A DNA stretch of 64,000 bases from Isoetes taiwanensis (GCA_021234155.1 JAJEKV010000092.1:2304561-2368560); one strand, 5' to 3'. Counted from the first letter of the stretch, positions 38,355 through 50,976 are shown. Translations and numbers: made by a program. Notes: a model not told the origin generated them from the sequence alone.

Positions 38355-39090
38355 TGTGACGAGCCTGCCGAGTTGACCCTCCTGGCAACTCGGGATCTTG
38401 TCAATGCTAGAGGTTAGATCTAGGTTGATATGAAAACTCTAATCAACTATGTTTGGTGAAGTATTTAATCTTCCAAAAAATAATGGAGAATGATTCCCTT
38501 CTTATATATATAATATCCAACTATTGTAATATAATTTCAAGAGAAATACATCCGTAATAGATTTATTCAAAAACCAAAGCCAAGATTCATCTTCTAGGAA
38601 ACTCCAAAGTCAGCCACAATCTTGAGCAGTACCACTGCTATCGGCCCGAGCACCACCTTGCTCAATCACTGCATGCACTCAAAGGGGTTAGTCCTCGTGA
38701 CTAAGTGGGGATTCCATAGCTGCCTCTGCATGCATAAAACATCTTGAAAGTCTTGGATAACAACATAAACAACTCAAAGACACGAGAACGTATGGTGCAA
38801 TGCTAGACAATGACAACAAAGAAAACAACATAAACCTCAATAGCAAAGAACATAACCAAAGTACCAAACCATCATAAACAAACTCCGGGACAATGGATAG
38901 CTCAGCCAGCCTACATACAGGCCCCGTTAGCAAAGATAACGCCACCGCTTACATTCCAAGCCCTCATGGCGAGGTGGTGGGGTGAACCTCGATATCGATA
39001 CCCTCTCAGCCCCGTCGCCCGGCCTTTGGAGGACCTCTTACCATGGGTTTTGCCCAGTTGGCTAAGGGCATGTCGGTTAGGAACGTTACA
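38355..39090 (-). repeat. 5' LTR of element 3
   Basis: This is a 736-bp uninterrupted LTR. Its ends TGTGACG and CGTTACA resemble the termini of the two LARD-like elements. Confidence 0.92.
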
Positions 39091-42000
39091 GCGATGGGTT
39101 ACCAAATTATTTAGAACAATTCTAAGCCACAAGGTTTTGTCATCATGACAAATCCTTTTGTCTCGAAAGACTATGTGATTTATATACTTCTTATTTTAGA
39201 TGTACCTTTCATGTACTATTCAATTTTATATTTTAGAGATTCCCCCTTTCTTAGTTATTTACTCTCTTGGAATATTCCTATCAATTGAATTGATGTCATC
39301 ATAACAAGTTGGTCGGACTTGTTAGATTACTTCTTTTCATTCGGTTTGATTATTCCTTGGAGGTACTAGCTTTATACATGGTCAACAAGTATCATAGTAA
39401 TAATTCCTTCTTAGGGAGGTGATCAATCTCACCAAGTGGTTTCAATATGTTGGATGTCTGTTAACAATCGTGTATAATTTTAGGTACTCCTATGTATTTC
39501 TTTCCCAATCGTTGAGTTTAGCTCAACTTGGGGCAATCCTTTCACGAGAATATCTAGAAATGCCTTCCAATCCCATTATGGATGTTATCATCCATAAGCC
39601 TATCCTACTCGACTATATAATCGTAGCTCCTCAATCTTGCTAGCAGTTCATCCACTCGTTGCCTTCTTGAAGCAGCAAAGTAACGTTCTTTCGAGTTGCT
39701 CTCGACTCTGGAGTCCTCCTCGATGTAGAGGTCAACTTTCTTCATTAGAGGCCTCCCATTGCTGGTGGTTTATATGGCATAGTTGACCACTTGAAATCTT
39801 CTATGGCACTTCCCAAAAACTTGAAGGTGGTTCCATTGAAAAACATCCTCCACGTTGAATTCTTCATCTTGGCGGCTAAAGGATGGCTCTAGATATGATA
39901 TTGTTATGCCAAATCCATCAACATCTCTCACTTCGAGTCCTTCTCTTGCCGAACGAGTGAGGCTGTTAATTCCTTCACCCCTTTGAATTGCCCGACATCT
40001 CTTCCTTTTGATCTGTTACACTATGAGAGGAAGGGTAAGGGGGATATCCATGCAAAGCATATGCTTACACAATTACAATACTATTAAAGCTATTAGAGCT
40101 CCTTGGCATCTCACCTCGAGGTACACACGTACTCCATGGCAGTGTTGTTGATGTTCCTCCTAGTGCAATGGCAATGGTATTGAAGATCTATATCCATCTA
40201 TTTGTGCGTCATGCTCTTGCTTTGGGTAGACTCTTGATATGCTCTCCAATGTCTCCTGGCTATGGCACAATATGGTTTTGCTTCGACTCTAACTAGGGGT
40301 GCGACGGATGTTGATGCATGCTTCGGTGTTCCAGTCTGCTTTCTAATCTTGTTCTTGGGCAATAATTGTTCCCCCTTCACAACGTATGAAGATCTTTGGA
40401 GACGCCTCTTGAAGTTGTGCACAATTCCTTTGGATACACTCCTAAAGAGTTGTTCTCTTCGTTAGTTGCCCTTCGGATTGTTGATCCTTGGGTTCGCCAA
40501 GTTGCATGCGAGTTGCTGTGCTCTGATGAGGTTTCTAGTTGAATTGTTCAGTTTGCCTAGTCGCTTCTCTATCGATATTGCAACCTTAACTATTGGATCC
40601 CCCGGATTTGATGGCTTAGATGTTGTTGCATTCTAAGGTACTATGCTGCCTTCTAGTCTTGTGGTACCTTCTAGTTGCGCTTGATCACGCTCCACAGTTT
40701 TGAACCTCATGTTGCATCTAAGGAGCTCGTGGAAGTACTAGCAATTCTCCAACTCCCGTTTGTGGCCTTTGTCCCTCAATATATGTGTGTCTCCCTGGCG
40801 AGTAAAGCCTCATGGCTTCCCTCCTTGATTGCTTTGCTGTCAGGAATGGTATACCCTTATATCTGCATAGCTTGACCCTTGAGTTGAAGAAGTTTCTATC
40901 CTAGATCTACTCTTATCCTTGAATAGCTTGGCTATTGTCTTGAACTCTCTTTTTGCCGAAGGTGCTTTGCTTGATATCCTTGTCATTAAGGCATCGAATG
41001 CTTCTATCTTGAGCATTGAGGTCTGTCGTGCCAAGGATACGTTTGGAGTCTTCTCTTCTAATTATTGGTAGGAGTACTTGACAAAGCCATCACCTAGTTG
41101 TTGAATGAGCATAGGCACAACTTATCACTACAATGCCTTTCATAAGTGTATCTCCATCTAGCACGCATGTTACAAGCATCACCATACATCACCATAAAGG
41201 GGGATTATGGTCGTCGAGATGTTGCCTCCTCAATTGGCTCGTTGATGTCAGGTCGTCTCGAAGAATTCCCCGACGTATGTCGGCTTGAGGTCATAGCCAT
41301 AGTTCATGAAGATGTCGGCCCATTCATCTTTCTATTATTGAGGACACTCGTGTCATAAGATTGTCAAATGTTGCTACTGCCGCAGAAGGTAGAGTTGCAT
41401 TTCGAAGGTATCGTCGTGCAAAACCTACATGGTGTAGTGCTAATGACCTTGACATGACCGGCGTTGTCTCTCATCCTGACATTATGCTGGACGAGTAGTC
41501 TTCTACTTGAGGCTGCTTCCCAAAGTGTTTGAAGTCGAAGCTTTGCTTGGGCTATGGTCGTTTCTCCCTCGTACTTGCTCTTGCATTCGAAAACTTGACA
41601 TTGGGCTATAGCTGTACTTCTTTGTTTCAAACCCTAAAAGATAACTCTAAACTCGTGTTTCTACATCATATGTGTGAACACCCGAGATATACAATAGGCA
41701 TATAGACACTTACATTGTGATTTCAATCTTTAGGATTTCCCCTCCTCCTATCGCATTTGTTATTCGGTTTTGTTGCATGTTCCTCATTCTGGTTGACTTC
41801 GAGGTTCCTTGACATGGTTACCTATCATGTGGAGTGCAGTGACCGCTTGGCCCCCTATATGCAGTGTGTCGTTGCAAGGTTGAAGATGTGCGGTGCCATT
41901 GATCGCTTGAGTAGGATCACTTGGTTGTTGTAGTCGGGTATTCTGGCATACTTTCGAAGCTATGAGATGGCGATCGGTAGGTAGACAGTGTCATTTCTCC

Positions 42001-42893
42001 ACGGGTTGAATTTATGAGTGCAACTTCTGTTGCTTAGACTTTATCGTTGCGAGATGCCTCACTAGTGCCTGAAAGCGTGGTCATTTCCATCTGTGGTTGT
42101 TGGCTAGGTCAGCTCCTCCATCCTTTGAATCGAGTCCACTCGTGTCTCGAACTACTTGGCTGAAGCATTGAAGTCGTCCTTCCTTGGGTTTCTAGGCATT
42201 TTTAAATTTGGAACTCTTGTTCGAACCGACTATCCTCCTCCTTGATCTTGCCCCTGATGCTGATATATGCCTTCAAGTCGGAGATTTTCCTCCCTTAATA
42301 TATGTCTCTTCTCCTTCCTCTATCATGATCCCCTATTTTTGAAATCGATGAAGTCGTTACCATCTTCCTACTGGTGCAAGGGAGCTGGGAGCTCGTCATG
42401 GCTGACTTGGATGTTTCGCAGTTGTCTAGCTTTATTACACCTTTTGTTGACGTTACTATGAATTGTCATTTCGACGGAAGATTATACTCTTTAACCCTAA
42501 CTCGTGATGCCAATCTAGGCTTCCTCGTTCTGCACCTGTATGTTTTTGCCTTACATTCTTTCATTTGAACTCATGTGCATTGAGTTGGTGAAGGGGTCGA
42601 TATCTTCTTTCTGTTGTGAGCTCGTGGATGTGGCAGCCAGGTGCTTGATAGTCCCGAAGATTCTTGATGTGGATGATTAACATATGTCTTCCATTCGATG
42701 AAGATTGCTGATAGGCCAGTGGTGCCCTGTACTACTCGTTTCGTTTGTAGAGGTGTTTGCCATTGTGCTTCGCTCTCTTAGGTCTATCGCTCACTCTCCT
42801 CCCTTCATTTGTCATTACGTCGTCTGGGTCTTCAATGTCTTCAAGAAGTTGTGCCTCTTGCTCTTCTATGGCTCTAGCCTCGTACTCCAAAAG

Positions 42894-43122
42894 CGGACGT
42901 TCGCATATCCTAGAGTCAAAGGGTTCAGATCAAATGACTACTTGAAGGGCTCTCCTACAACATTCTGGGCTCTATAAGCAAGCAAGATGGCTCAGCCAGT
43001 ATTAATAGAGACATACCTATAGCTTTCAAGTCTATAGATATTAGGACATGTGGTGTTGGCATGAACTATGCTTTGTTTTACAAAGCCTTCATGATGTTTG
43101 GGACATACTCTGAGATCCTAGC

Positions 43123-43156
<34 letters not shown>

Positions 43157-43466
43157 GGGGGAGGGGTGTTTAATACTCTAAACATGGAGTGACTTGGGCA
43201 GCTCTACACTTTAGCTTCTTTCTAGATATCCTGACAATAAAGAGTATCAATGTGGCAGCAAGTTAAATTCTATTGGAAATAGAACAGAATTAGGTCAAGA
43301 TTTACGCCTTTGGAATGAGAAGAGGTGATGTACCAACACTTGAGCTTGTTTTGCTATGTTGAGGGTCTAGATGACTATAACAAAGAAATGTTCTTGAACA
43401 CTTCTATCTAGGAGTAAGGCATCAACTTTGAGCTGAGAGAAAGACTTGCGAGTTCCTAATGCGGTA
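42894..43466. other. Segment present in element 2 but absent from element 1
   Basis: Interior sequence common to both LARD-like elements (ending AAAAGC and resuming TATTGCTTCTATTT) is contiguous near 15950 in element 1. In element 2 it is separated by about 570 bp, flanked by GCGG on both sides. The segment contains a run of 29 T (43128-43156) followed by a G-rich stretch. It is either a small insertion, perhaps a retroposed sequence, or DNA lost from element 1. Confidence 0.55.
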
Positions 43467-44101
43467 TTGCTTCTATTTATAAACAAGCCCAAGTTTTGTA
43501 AACAAAATTTAGAGTTTGAGCAATTTTGGTCACTTTGAGGTGGGTATAACATTTTTATTCTAATTTGATGCTCATACATGGATTCTAGACTATCTAATGG
43601 TCCTCTTGCAACAAATTTCAGGCGATTTGGAGTTGTCTAGGTCAAGTTATGAAGGTTCAAAATTTTGACTACTCACACAGTGTGCTAGAGCATGGAGCTA
43701 AAAATTAGGTAGAGCCCCAGGCGCACTTTGTGAGTATTGGCAGCCTGTTTTGGTTCTAAATGACTCTAAAGGTTTGGTATGATATCATTTTCCTACCCTA
43801 CTCGAGGAGTGGAGTCAGAATACATCCTTACTTTCTAATTTGGGTTGATTCAAGTCCATTTTAGGTATCGAGTACTTACATAAAGTTTTCAAGTTTTATT
43901 AAAATTTCAAGTTTATTTTTTTTTATTTTTTTTCCACTAACTATTACTAGCTTAGCTCTTCTACACTACTGATGGGAAAAAAATTCTCCTTCCCATTTCC
44001 CGATGTTCATGCTTGGGATTTCAACTCCAAGACTGAAGATCTAGGCCGTTAGTACTACTAGGAAAATAGCCAGTGCTCGATCTTGGTCCTCCAAGATCAT
44101 T

Positions 44102-44113
44102 ACTCTGATACCA
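44102..44113 (-). promoter_or_regulatory. Primer-binding site of element 2
   Basis: Minus-strand TGGTATCAGAGT lies one base inside the right LTR and is complementary to initiator Met-tRNA except for the last base. Confidence 0.9.
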
Positions 44114-44114
44114 C

Positions 44115-45617
44115 TGTGATGTCGCCTGCTCATATACGATGCCCCGATCATATAGAACTGGAGTTCATCCCTCCTTGCAGCGCAAGCTCGATGCCACGAG
44201 GCCGTCCACCTATCATCGGGTCCTTGATGGTGAGCAAGAACCCGAGGAAAAGAATGGACGTGTCATTCATCCCCTCTCCCTCGGGATCTACCTATCTGCA
44301 GAAGCATCAAATAACATACATATCCACCTCGAAGGGTGGCTCACCATAATGTAGCATCTGTAACAAATTGAGGGGAATCCTACCCAAAGCTCAGACTCCA
44401 GGGGATCGACTGACAGCTCAGGTCTCCAGAGGTCAAAGCAGATATAGTTCATAACAATGGACTTGGCTGGCATAGAACATGGTCATTGGGTAGTCCACTC
44501 CATCCGCCCCTCCTGTGCATACTTTGTAGATAGGCTAATAAGTCTTGGAGTCTGACCATAGCCTGCTGGGTGCATATCCAAAGTGGCTACTCTGGGTTAC
44601 ATCTCCCCATTTCCCGATGAGGCAGGCGGAGATCACTTCCCTCGCCAGTTACAGGAGGGCTAGAGATTCACTGCTCGTTTATGACTTCAACCCCATTGAA
44701 GGTAACACATCACCCAAGAGGCGTCGAGCCCATACCTTGCCCACACTCAGTAACAAGCTATTAGGCCTAGCCCGCAGTGTTTCTCGGTAGGCTTTACACA
44801 CCAGAGGGATCAACTGTAACTGGACAAGTCTTCCTTGTCAGCTGGTCTAACTCCGCCACCCACAGCCAAGCAGGCTCTTATGCACAGGCCGCATTAATTG
44901 GGAATTAATGGGCTAATCTAGAATCATCAATTAAGAAAGCTCTGGGTCTCTACCCCCCTTCCCAATACACAGGAGTGCTCACAAAGATCAACCATAATCA
45001 TCCATAGAACTGAAAAATAGAATACCATCTAATCTATCTACCTAAACATACAGGGTTAGGTTCTTTCATTAGAGGCTGAGATCTCAGAATCTATAGGTCC
45101 TCTAAGGCTAATATAAGATGCTACTCGGCCTGATGTCGGTCGGAAAGTCGGCTTTACACAACAGGTTGACCACATATCGGATCCTTGGCTCACTCAAACT
45201 CCAAGAAAGGCATCCATGCTCTTGATCTGGCCTGAGACGATTGAATGCATGTGATGTGTTGGGCAATGCGGGCTTCCGGCATCTGGCAAGGCGGAATGGC
45301 ACAGTCGCTTGGTCAAACAGGCTCTTGGAGATTGAAATCCGAAGAGGACACACTTTTAGGGTTCCTGCCTCTTTATGTCCGCGTTTTAGGGTTAGGGACT
45401 AATGGGCCATATGGCTCATATGGGGGTATTGCCACGTGGCAATATAGTAGGATATATTCACATGTTGCATAACATGTGCAATATAATGGGTTCTAATGGT
45501 TGTGCTATAGTACAACCCTTTATGGTCGCAGTGTACATGTCGTCGTAGTCGACATGTACTAGTGACGTGGTAATATAATATATGTATTTATACCGTATAT
45601 TATGCTAGAACGTCACA
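44115..45617 (-). repeat. 5' LTR of element 2
   Basis: This 1503-bp LTR matches 25891-27378. It ends CGTCACA and is followed by AAGGA, the right copy of the target duplication. Confidence 0.92.
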
Positions 45618-46850
45618 AAGGAAATACATCATAAATATATAAAACTAAAAATATAATGGAATTTCTCAAAGATCAAGCTCAAGAATGGGAAAGCAAGAAA
45701 GCATCTTCAGGCAAGAAGTCAATTTTTTCGGTCCATTCCGAGTCGATTTTCTCGGTCCATTCCAGCATTCAGATCTTCCAATGAGTCGATTACTCCATAA
45801 AAACCTATTTCTTATTTGTTGCAGGCTCCCATCTTGCTTAATAGTCTCTGCAAATGTGCATATCTTTTGAGTCTATATCAATTAGGCTCCCTCGGGCTCC
45901 ATTTGACCCCCTAACAGCATACCCTAATGCTTCTCTATTGCTTATTGCGTACCTTTAGCAGAACAACAGTCACAATGCGGAGCTATATGATAAGGCCGAT
46001 CAGCTGCACATATTTAGGGTCTTGGTAAAGCATGTTCTTCTATGGCATAGCGGTGTCCCTTACTACCTAGAATGACTTGAAGCAGGTGCAGAAAGCCTTC
46101 TTAGCACATGCACTGGGAGTGAAATTGATAGTCCCATATCAAATCCTGCTACAAGAGAGGTTTCTTGACTCTTCAGAGAGTAACTGGTCATTATAGACGA
46201 TGCTCGTCCCCACAACCTGGTTTGCAATGTGGCAATGGGGCCACAATATCTCAAGGCCTGCTGGAAAAGAAAGCTCAACGACTAGCCAGATAGAATATGC
46301 AACATCATAGGTGTATATAGGTGCAGACAGAATAGCTTGAGGCAATACCTTGATGCTTGATTCCCAGCAAGATTTGGGATGTCAACGCTCTTGAACAAGC
46401 CAAGAAGCACAATACTAGCACCACATATACCCCACACTGGAACGGGACACCCAACATTATCTGCCTACATTTGCCGATGTAAAACTGTAGACTCATTGCC
46501 TCGATTCGCATAGATGCGCACCCTCTCCGAATTGAGATAGGAAAATGGATTGGGGAGCCACGACAAGACAAGTTTCATCAGTGCTGCCAAGTGTGAGCAC
46601 GACTTCCTACAATTGCTGGGATCATACCTTCGGGAAGTCATGGATATGCGGGCTCAGCTATACCCTCTCACTTAATATGTGCATATTTCATGATGTATAT
46701 TTGTACAGTTTTCAGCATTCTTATTATTGCCATGTTCTTTTTCCCTCGAAAACCCTTCGAGGCAGGGTTTTTTTTTTTTTTATCCGGACAGTAATACATC
46801 TATTGCACTTCTTTATTGGGTCGCATAGGCCAATTAGTCTTCGCGGATGA
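45618..46850. other. Unresolved stretch, weak coding-like signal on the minus strand
   Basis: Minus-strand open pieces at 46063-46571 overlap in different frames (LSFLFQQALRYCGPIATLQT; YVVLVLCFLACSRALTSQIL; IYTYDVAYSIWLVVELSFPA). Some pieces are hydrophobic, like a membrane protein. I do not recognise the family. A 14-T run lies near 46769. This DNA is the right flank of element 2. Confidence 0.3.
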
Positions 46851-47745
46851 TATAAATCATTCAATTAAATTCTATTTCATTTTCAGCATCGTGCAAATTA
46901 GCAATACCTTTAGCTGTTGGTGGATTCATATAAATGGTGATCCTCCGGTATCTTTAGATGGTGATCCTCTAGTATCTTTAGTTCATCCATTAATGCAGCA
47001 TCTACAAAAATCAGTGTGCATATGATATTTGATTGATATAAAAATCTGATGTGGTTGTTGACATAGGAAGAGTTTAGAGCTAAGTTCCTCCTTTTTAAGG
47101 TGGAATTAGGCTATTTCGCAGGAGATGTCTTCAATTCTTCCTCTAAAGTATCTGTCTTGTGCTGACAAATCATTCATTGTTGTGTGCGCATTAATACTGT
47201 GGTATACAGGTTTCATCCAGATGTGTCTGCACTTTGTCCCTCATGTGCAGAGAGGGACGAGACAATTGATCATCACTTCTTCCAGTGTCAATATGTCAGG
47301 CATGTTTGGTTGTGCTTCAAGACCACTTTCACTGCAATTTGAATAGTCCACATGTGTTATTAGCAGTCTATCCGCCGAATGGCTAGAAAAAATTTGGCAA
47401 AAATGGTTTTTCATTTGGCTTCTGCATGGATCATTTGGTTAAATTGGAAAAGAATGAATCTTCTCATATTCAAATGTCATGTTTGGTTTGATGCGCTAGT
47501 TCTTTTTGAGGCCCAACAACGAATTGCTAAAGCATTGAGGTCTTCATCTATTGATAATGAAGTAAGTAGCCACATTTGGGCATACTAAATTCACATTTAC
47601 ACATACTCATGAGCTTTGCTCCCTCTTCACATTGTGATGGATTTGCTCTAGTGGACATTTTCTCCATCAAGTTTCTAGTCCCCATTGTACTTTGTTTGTA
47701 ACTTTCTCTAAGCCTTGCATTCTTCTTCTTCTTCAAAAAAAGTTT
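46820..47745 (+). mobile_element. Second 5'-truncated LINE fragment
   Basis: The plus strand matches the C-terminal ORF2 region of the LINE at 1088-3347. It has CWWIHINGDPPVSLDGDPLV (46910 onward), then in another frame RFHPDVSALCPSCAERDE and TIDHHFFQCQYVRHVW near 47215-47310, which is a zf-RVT finger. A possible catalytic LVFADDINHS lies near 46829. The 3' end is a short A run (about 47736-47742). Frame changes are frequent, so it is dead. It is related to, but clearly older than, the first LINE. Confidence 0.75.
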
Positions 47746-47749
47746 GTGA

Positions 47750-48984
47750 CAACTATATAGAGGATCTTAAACAAACATTGACGTGGCTACTAGCTTTACA
47801 TGTTAAATGTATGAATGTGGCCATTTTGATTTGTTGAGAAAAAAATTAGTTCCATGATTTCGCCATTTAAGTTATAACCGCTTGGCGTACGATTAGCAAG
47901 TTATCAAAGATAAATAATGGCCAATGGCCAATATTTTATATCCCTTCAAATATATAGGGAGATTAAGAAACACCCTGGCTAGGATCAATGAGGCCAACAA
48001 GTGGCCATCTAAAAAGCTTGGAAAGGCAAGCTCAACAAGTAATGTCTCCATGTTCTCAAAGCTCTTATACTAATTAAAACTTCCTTTTCGTATGTTAGGT
48101 ACATAGACTGGGAGCTACCAAAAAGAGGTCTGGTTTTTTGTTATGGTAGAGCAGTGAAAAACATGTGCTAGTATGGAACGTCGTATTTCTCAAATGGGAT
48201 GTGGTTAACGTGGCCACCCTATATTAGTCATAAAGAACACACAGTTTGAAACAAAAAAAACCTATTTACTTTGGTTAATCTGGCTCTATTTTGCTTCAAA
48301 TCTCTTCCTCTTTTCATCAATTTAGCATAAAAGAGGCAGACAAAGCGATTGGCATGTCTTTAAGTCTGGATCAAGCGCCATGGAATAGAAAGAACTAGCC
48401 GATTGAAAATTTTGCTCCTCCCCCCTCCCAACCACGCAGTTCGAAGCCAGGTTTTTTTGCTATATTAACCACTTTTTGGCCAGATTAACTACTTTTTGTT
48501 CAGCCTCATTAAACATCTGATTGATATGGGATGGCAAAATTAACTAATGGTCAATGTGGCCCTGGCCATATTAACCACTAGTTTTTTGCCACGTTAACTA
48601 TATCTTGATTGAAAAATATAGAGTCTCGTGCTGGCACCATACCAGTGCATTATTGAAGCAATAAACAATATAAATAGTTCACGAATCGTTCTATTCTACA
48701 AACCTATATGTGCTACCACTATTTAAGACATGAAAGGATGAAAGAGATGTAGCAGTAAGCCAAATGTGCATTCTCTTTTACAATTGTAGCAAGCGATTAT
48801 TTCTAATGTTGCTTTGTCTTTGCCTTGAATACTAAAAAAAAAAGTCATCAAGTCAAATTAGGTCATGCAGTTGAAAAATTCATGTAAGTATAAAAATATA
48901 TGTTAATATGCATCTTGAGAGGGGTTGCACATTTCTTATTAGTAAACTTTTGTTTCAAGACTTGATGGTTTCTTAAGAATAGTA
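47750..48984. other. AT-rich stretch without a recognisable gene
   Basis: No gene is seen. Near 48450-48610 short phrases such as TTAACTACTTTTTG and CCATATTAACCACT recur in a loose, irregular way, suggesting an old degenerate tandem repeat. Confidence 0.45.
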
Positions 48985-49130
48985 TAGAATAGATTTTTTA
49001 ACGTCCACGGAGACCAATAGGTCATGGGACCCATACAATGGGCTAGTACAATCATTACTACAATGAGACAGTTTGTCTCATTGCTATATATCATATATCG
49101 GGCAATTATACCTGGACCTAGCACTTATAC
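48985..49130 (-). mobile_element. LINE-like 3' tail
   Basis: TTTTTTAACGTCCACGGAG on the plus strand resembles the tail near 23740 and, more loosely, the LINE tail at 1100. The sequence to its right is cut by the large TIR element and may resume after 62793. Confidence 0.35.
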
Positions 49131-49161
49131 ATTAGGGCGGATTTGGGGTCTGAAAATGGCC
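49131..49161 (+). repeat. Left terminal inverted repeat of the 13.7-kb element
   Basis: It begins ATTAGGGCGGATTTGG and ends GAAAATGGCC. It is identical over 31 bases to the reverse complement of 62763-62793. Confidence 0.95.
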
Positions 49162-49496
49162 CTTATCTTGGGCTAAAGATTTCCACGTCAGATTCGCCAG
49201 GACCAATCAGGTTTGCGCCTTTTTTACGAAAGTCAGTATTACTTGGCAGGTAGAAGGATGAGCAGGCTTACTTGGCATCCACATGGCGTATTTTCATAGG
49301 GGATGCCTGCGCTTTTATTGCAACCATTTTAATGGCCCGTATTTTTCGGGAGTCGCTTCGCCGCCCAAAATAATGGTGACTTTGACCGCCTACTGTCAGC
49401 GTCACCAACTCCCTTGTCAAATTTTGGCGCCAAACTTCATCTTGTCCTCCAAAGCCTCTCGTGCATCCTCTCGCCTTCACTCCTCATCGCAATCCA

Positions 49497-49806
49497 TGTC
49501 TCCTGTAATTTACGTGTTCTTGCCCCATTTCTGAACTCCCATGGTCAAGAAGTGGGAGGTTTTGTCTCAATAGGTTCGTGGGTGAGTATGCCGCCATCAA
49601 CGAGGGGCGAGCATAGAGTTAAGCGACAAAGGCGATCAGGCGTCTTGCGGACACATTGGATAGGTAGGATAAAAGAGTTCAAGTTGAATTCTAGCGGTAG
49701 GGAAAGTGGAAAGTATAACAATACGACATGCATATACCCCTTCCGATATGGCCAAAGAGCTAATCTCCACCAAAAACAACTTCCCAAAATTGCCCGCAAA
49801 TGGTAA
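49497..49806 (+). pseudogene. Cargo gene A, unknown
   Basis: This is a coding-like region between the left end and the first 66-bp inverted repeat. Open pieces occur in more than one frame; the longest ends at 49806 and is basic in its second half (HRVKRQRRSGVLRTHWIGR). No family is recognised. Its end lies 12 bp before the inverted repeat at 49819, in keeping with the pattern of the other cargo genes. Confidence 0.3.
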
Positions 49807-49818
49807 CCACCTTAAACG

Positions 49819-49886
49819 GATCACACGACCTTGAAGCTGGCCGTCGACTACTTAGCCGCGTAGAGATAGTTTCGCGTCGTATGATC
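49819..49886. repeat. 66-bp-class inverted repeat 1
   Basis: The arms are GATCACACGACCTTGAAG and TTTCGCGTCGTATGATC, and the whole is 68 bp. It follows cargo gene A. Confidence 0.85.
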
Positions 49887-50119
49887 TTCTTATCTTTTCA
49901 TTTCTTTTCGTTGACACGTGTTTACAAACAAATTTATTGTGCGGGTTTATGTTTATCGACGTGGTGGATGTCATTAGGCGAAAAGTATTAGTAGTGTACT
50001 TGTCGTGTATCACATAGACATCGGAATTGTCCTTTTCCAAGGTATGGATGCGTGACCTTGTGGGGTATAGGCATCTGGTTTTCTGGACATGATTATAACG
50101 TAAAGGTCAGAAACCGAGC

Positions 50120-50796
50120 TTGAGGCCGGTTGAATTGCCCCCTTTAAGTGAACTTTGTAAGCCACAGACTAATGAGAACAATGTAATTGCAATGAAGAAA
50201 TGCATGGCCGACGAGGTGCAAGCGGGAATGTTTGAAAACGGAGGCGTGAGGATGAGTTTCAAAATCTTCACACCGTTTGAGGTATTTGCTAACATATTCC
50301 GATGATGGCGCGGGAAGTTGAAAAGCTCAAGACATATCGTGCTTTTTCCCCCCTTGCCGATTTTGTGGATGGCTTATTTTTGGTTCCGACCTGGGATGTT
50401 CGATTCCACTAATCATCAGGTCAACTAAGAGGTCCGCGTAGTTAAGTCCTCCTTTAAGTTCGGATACTTTCTTCCAAAACAATATTTATCGTTAATTGTC
50501 AACTAGAACGAAGGAAACGAAAAAAAGAGAGGTCGCACAACTTTTTGGGAGCCGTTTGAGGACCATAACTTGAGACACTCGATGCGGTGGATATTCGAGT
50601 ATGGAGAGGGGTGGAAGTCATTTATACGCCACCATGGAAAGCGAATGGCCATTATCGAGCTAAGAGTGCTAATGGAGACAGAGGAGATTGCGGCGACTTC
50701 CATTATTTTATTGATGGCATTAGGGTTGGTTCTGGGCAAGAGGGAAATGTAAAGTTTAGTGAGTTCGCGATCAACAAGAAATTGTCTATCGGCTAA
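50120..50796 (+). pseudogene. Cargo gene B, unknown
   Basis: Coding-like stretches on the plus strand include NNVIAMKKCMADEVQAGMF and SFKIFTPFEVFANIF (50120-50305), then EVIYTPPWKANGHYRAKSAN and DFHYFIDGIRVGSGQEGNV (50587-50796). The base composition is gene-like, but I recognise no domain. It is not followed by a visible 66-bp repeat, unlike most neighbours; two copies of TTTTTAGGGTTCCGTA lie shortly after it (near 50840-50880). Confidence 0.35.
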
Positions 50797-50976
50797 GCGC
50801 TTTGAATCTCGGTTTTTTATTTGTGTTTTTGTCGATGTTTTTAGGGTTCCGTATTTTGTCCGATATTTTTTAGGGTTCCGTACAATTATTTAAAACGTTA
50901 CCATCATATTTTACTTTAACTTCATTTTTTACTATTTATCTCTTGCCGGTTGTCTATTTTTGTCGGTGTTAAGTAG

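Larger units (their letters stand above)
29017..39090 (-). mobile_element. Gag-only LTR retrotransposon (TR-GAG type), element 3
   Basis: The right LTR is 38355-39090 (736 bp, TGTGACG to CGTTACA). The left LTR is 29017-29174 plus 35554-about 36136, split by the Helitron-like insertion. GCGAC at 29012-29016 and GCGAT at 39091-39095 form the target duplication; the matching uninterrupted site in element 1 (near 10794) reads GCGAT. The interior (about 36137-38354, 2.2 kb) holds one long gag frame and no protease, reverse transcriptase or integrase. This fits the described TR-GAG class of short gag-carrying elements mobilised by others. Without the insertion it is about 3.7 kb. It looks structurally complete apart from the insertion and is moderately young. 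Confidence 0.88.
25891..45617 (-). mobile_element. Large non-coding LTR retrotransposon (LARD-like), element 2
   Basis: LTRs at 25891-27378 and 44115-45617 start TGTGA(C/T)G and end C(A/G)TCACA. They belong to the same family as element 1 but to a different subgroup. Flanks AAGAA (25886-25890) and AAGGA (45618-45622) are a 5-bp target duplication with one difference. The primer-binding site is next to the right LTR, so the element points left. Without the nested insertion (29017-39095) it is about 9.65 kb. No gag-pol is recognised. The LTRs differ visibly, so the insertion is fairly old. It is the host of the gag-only element. Confidence 0.92.

Noticed and set aside
43128-43156. 29-T run as the tail of a complete retrogene
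   Set aside because: No coding or structured sequence of a known retroposed gene lies to its right within the segment, and there is no clear target duplication longer than GCGG.
46820-46860. LVFADD as proof of an intact reverse transcriptase
   Set aside because: The motif stands alone; neither side shows the expected reverse transcriptase neighbours, so it is mentioned only as possible.
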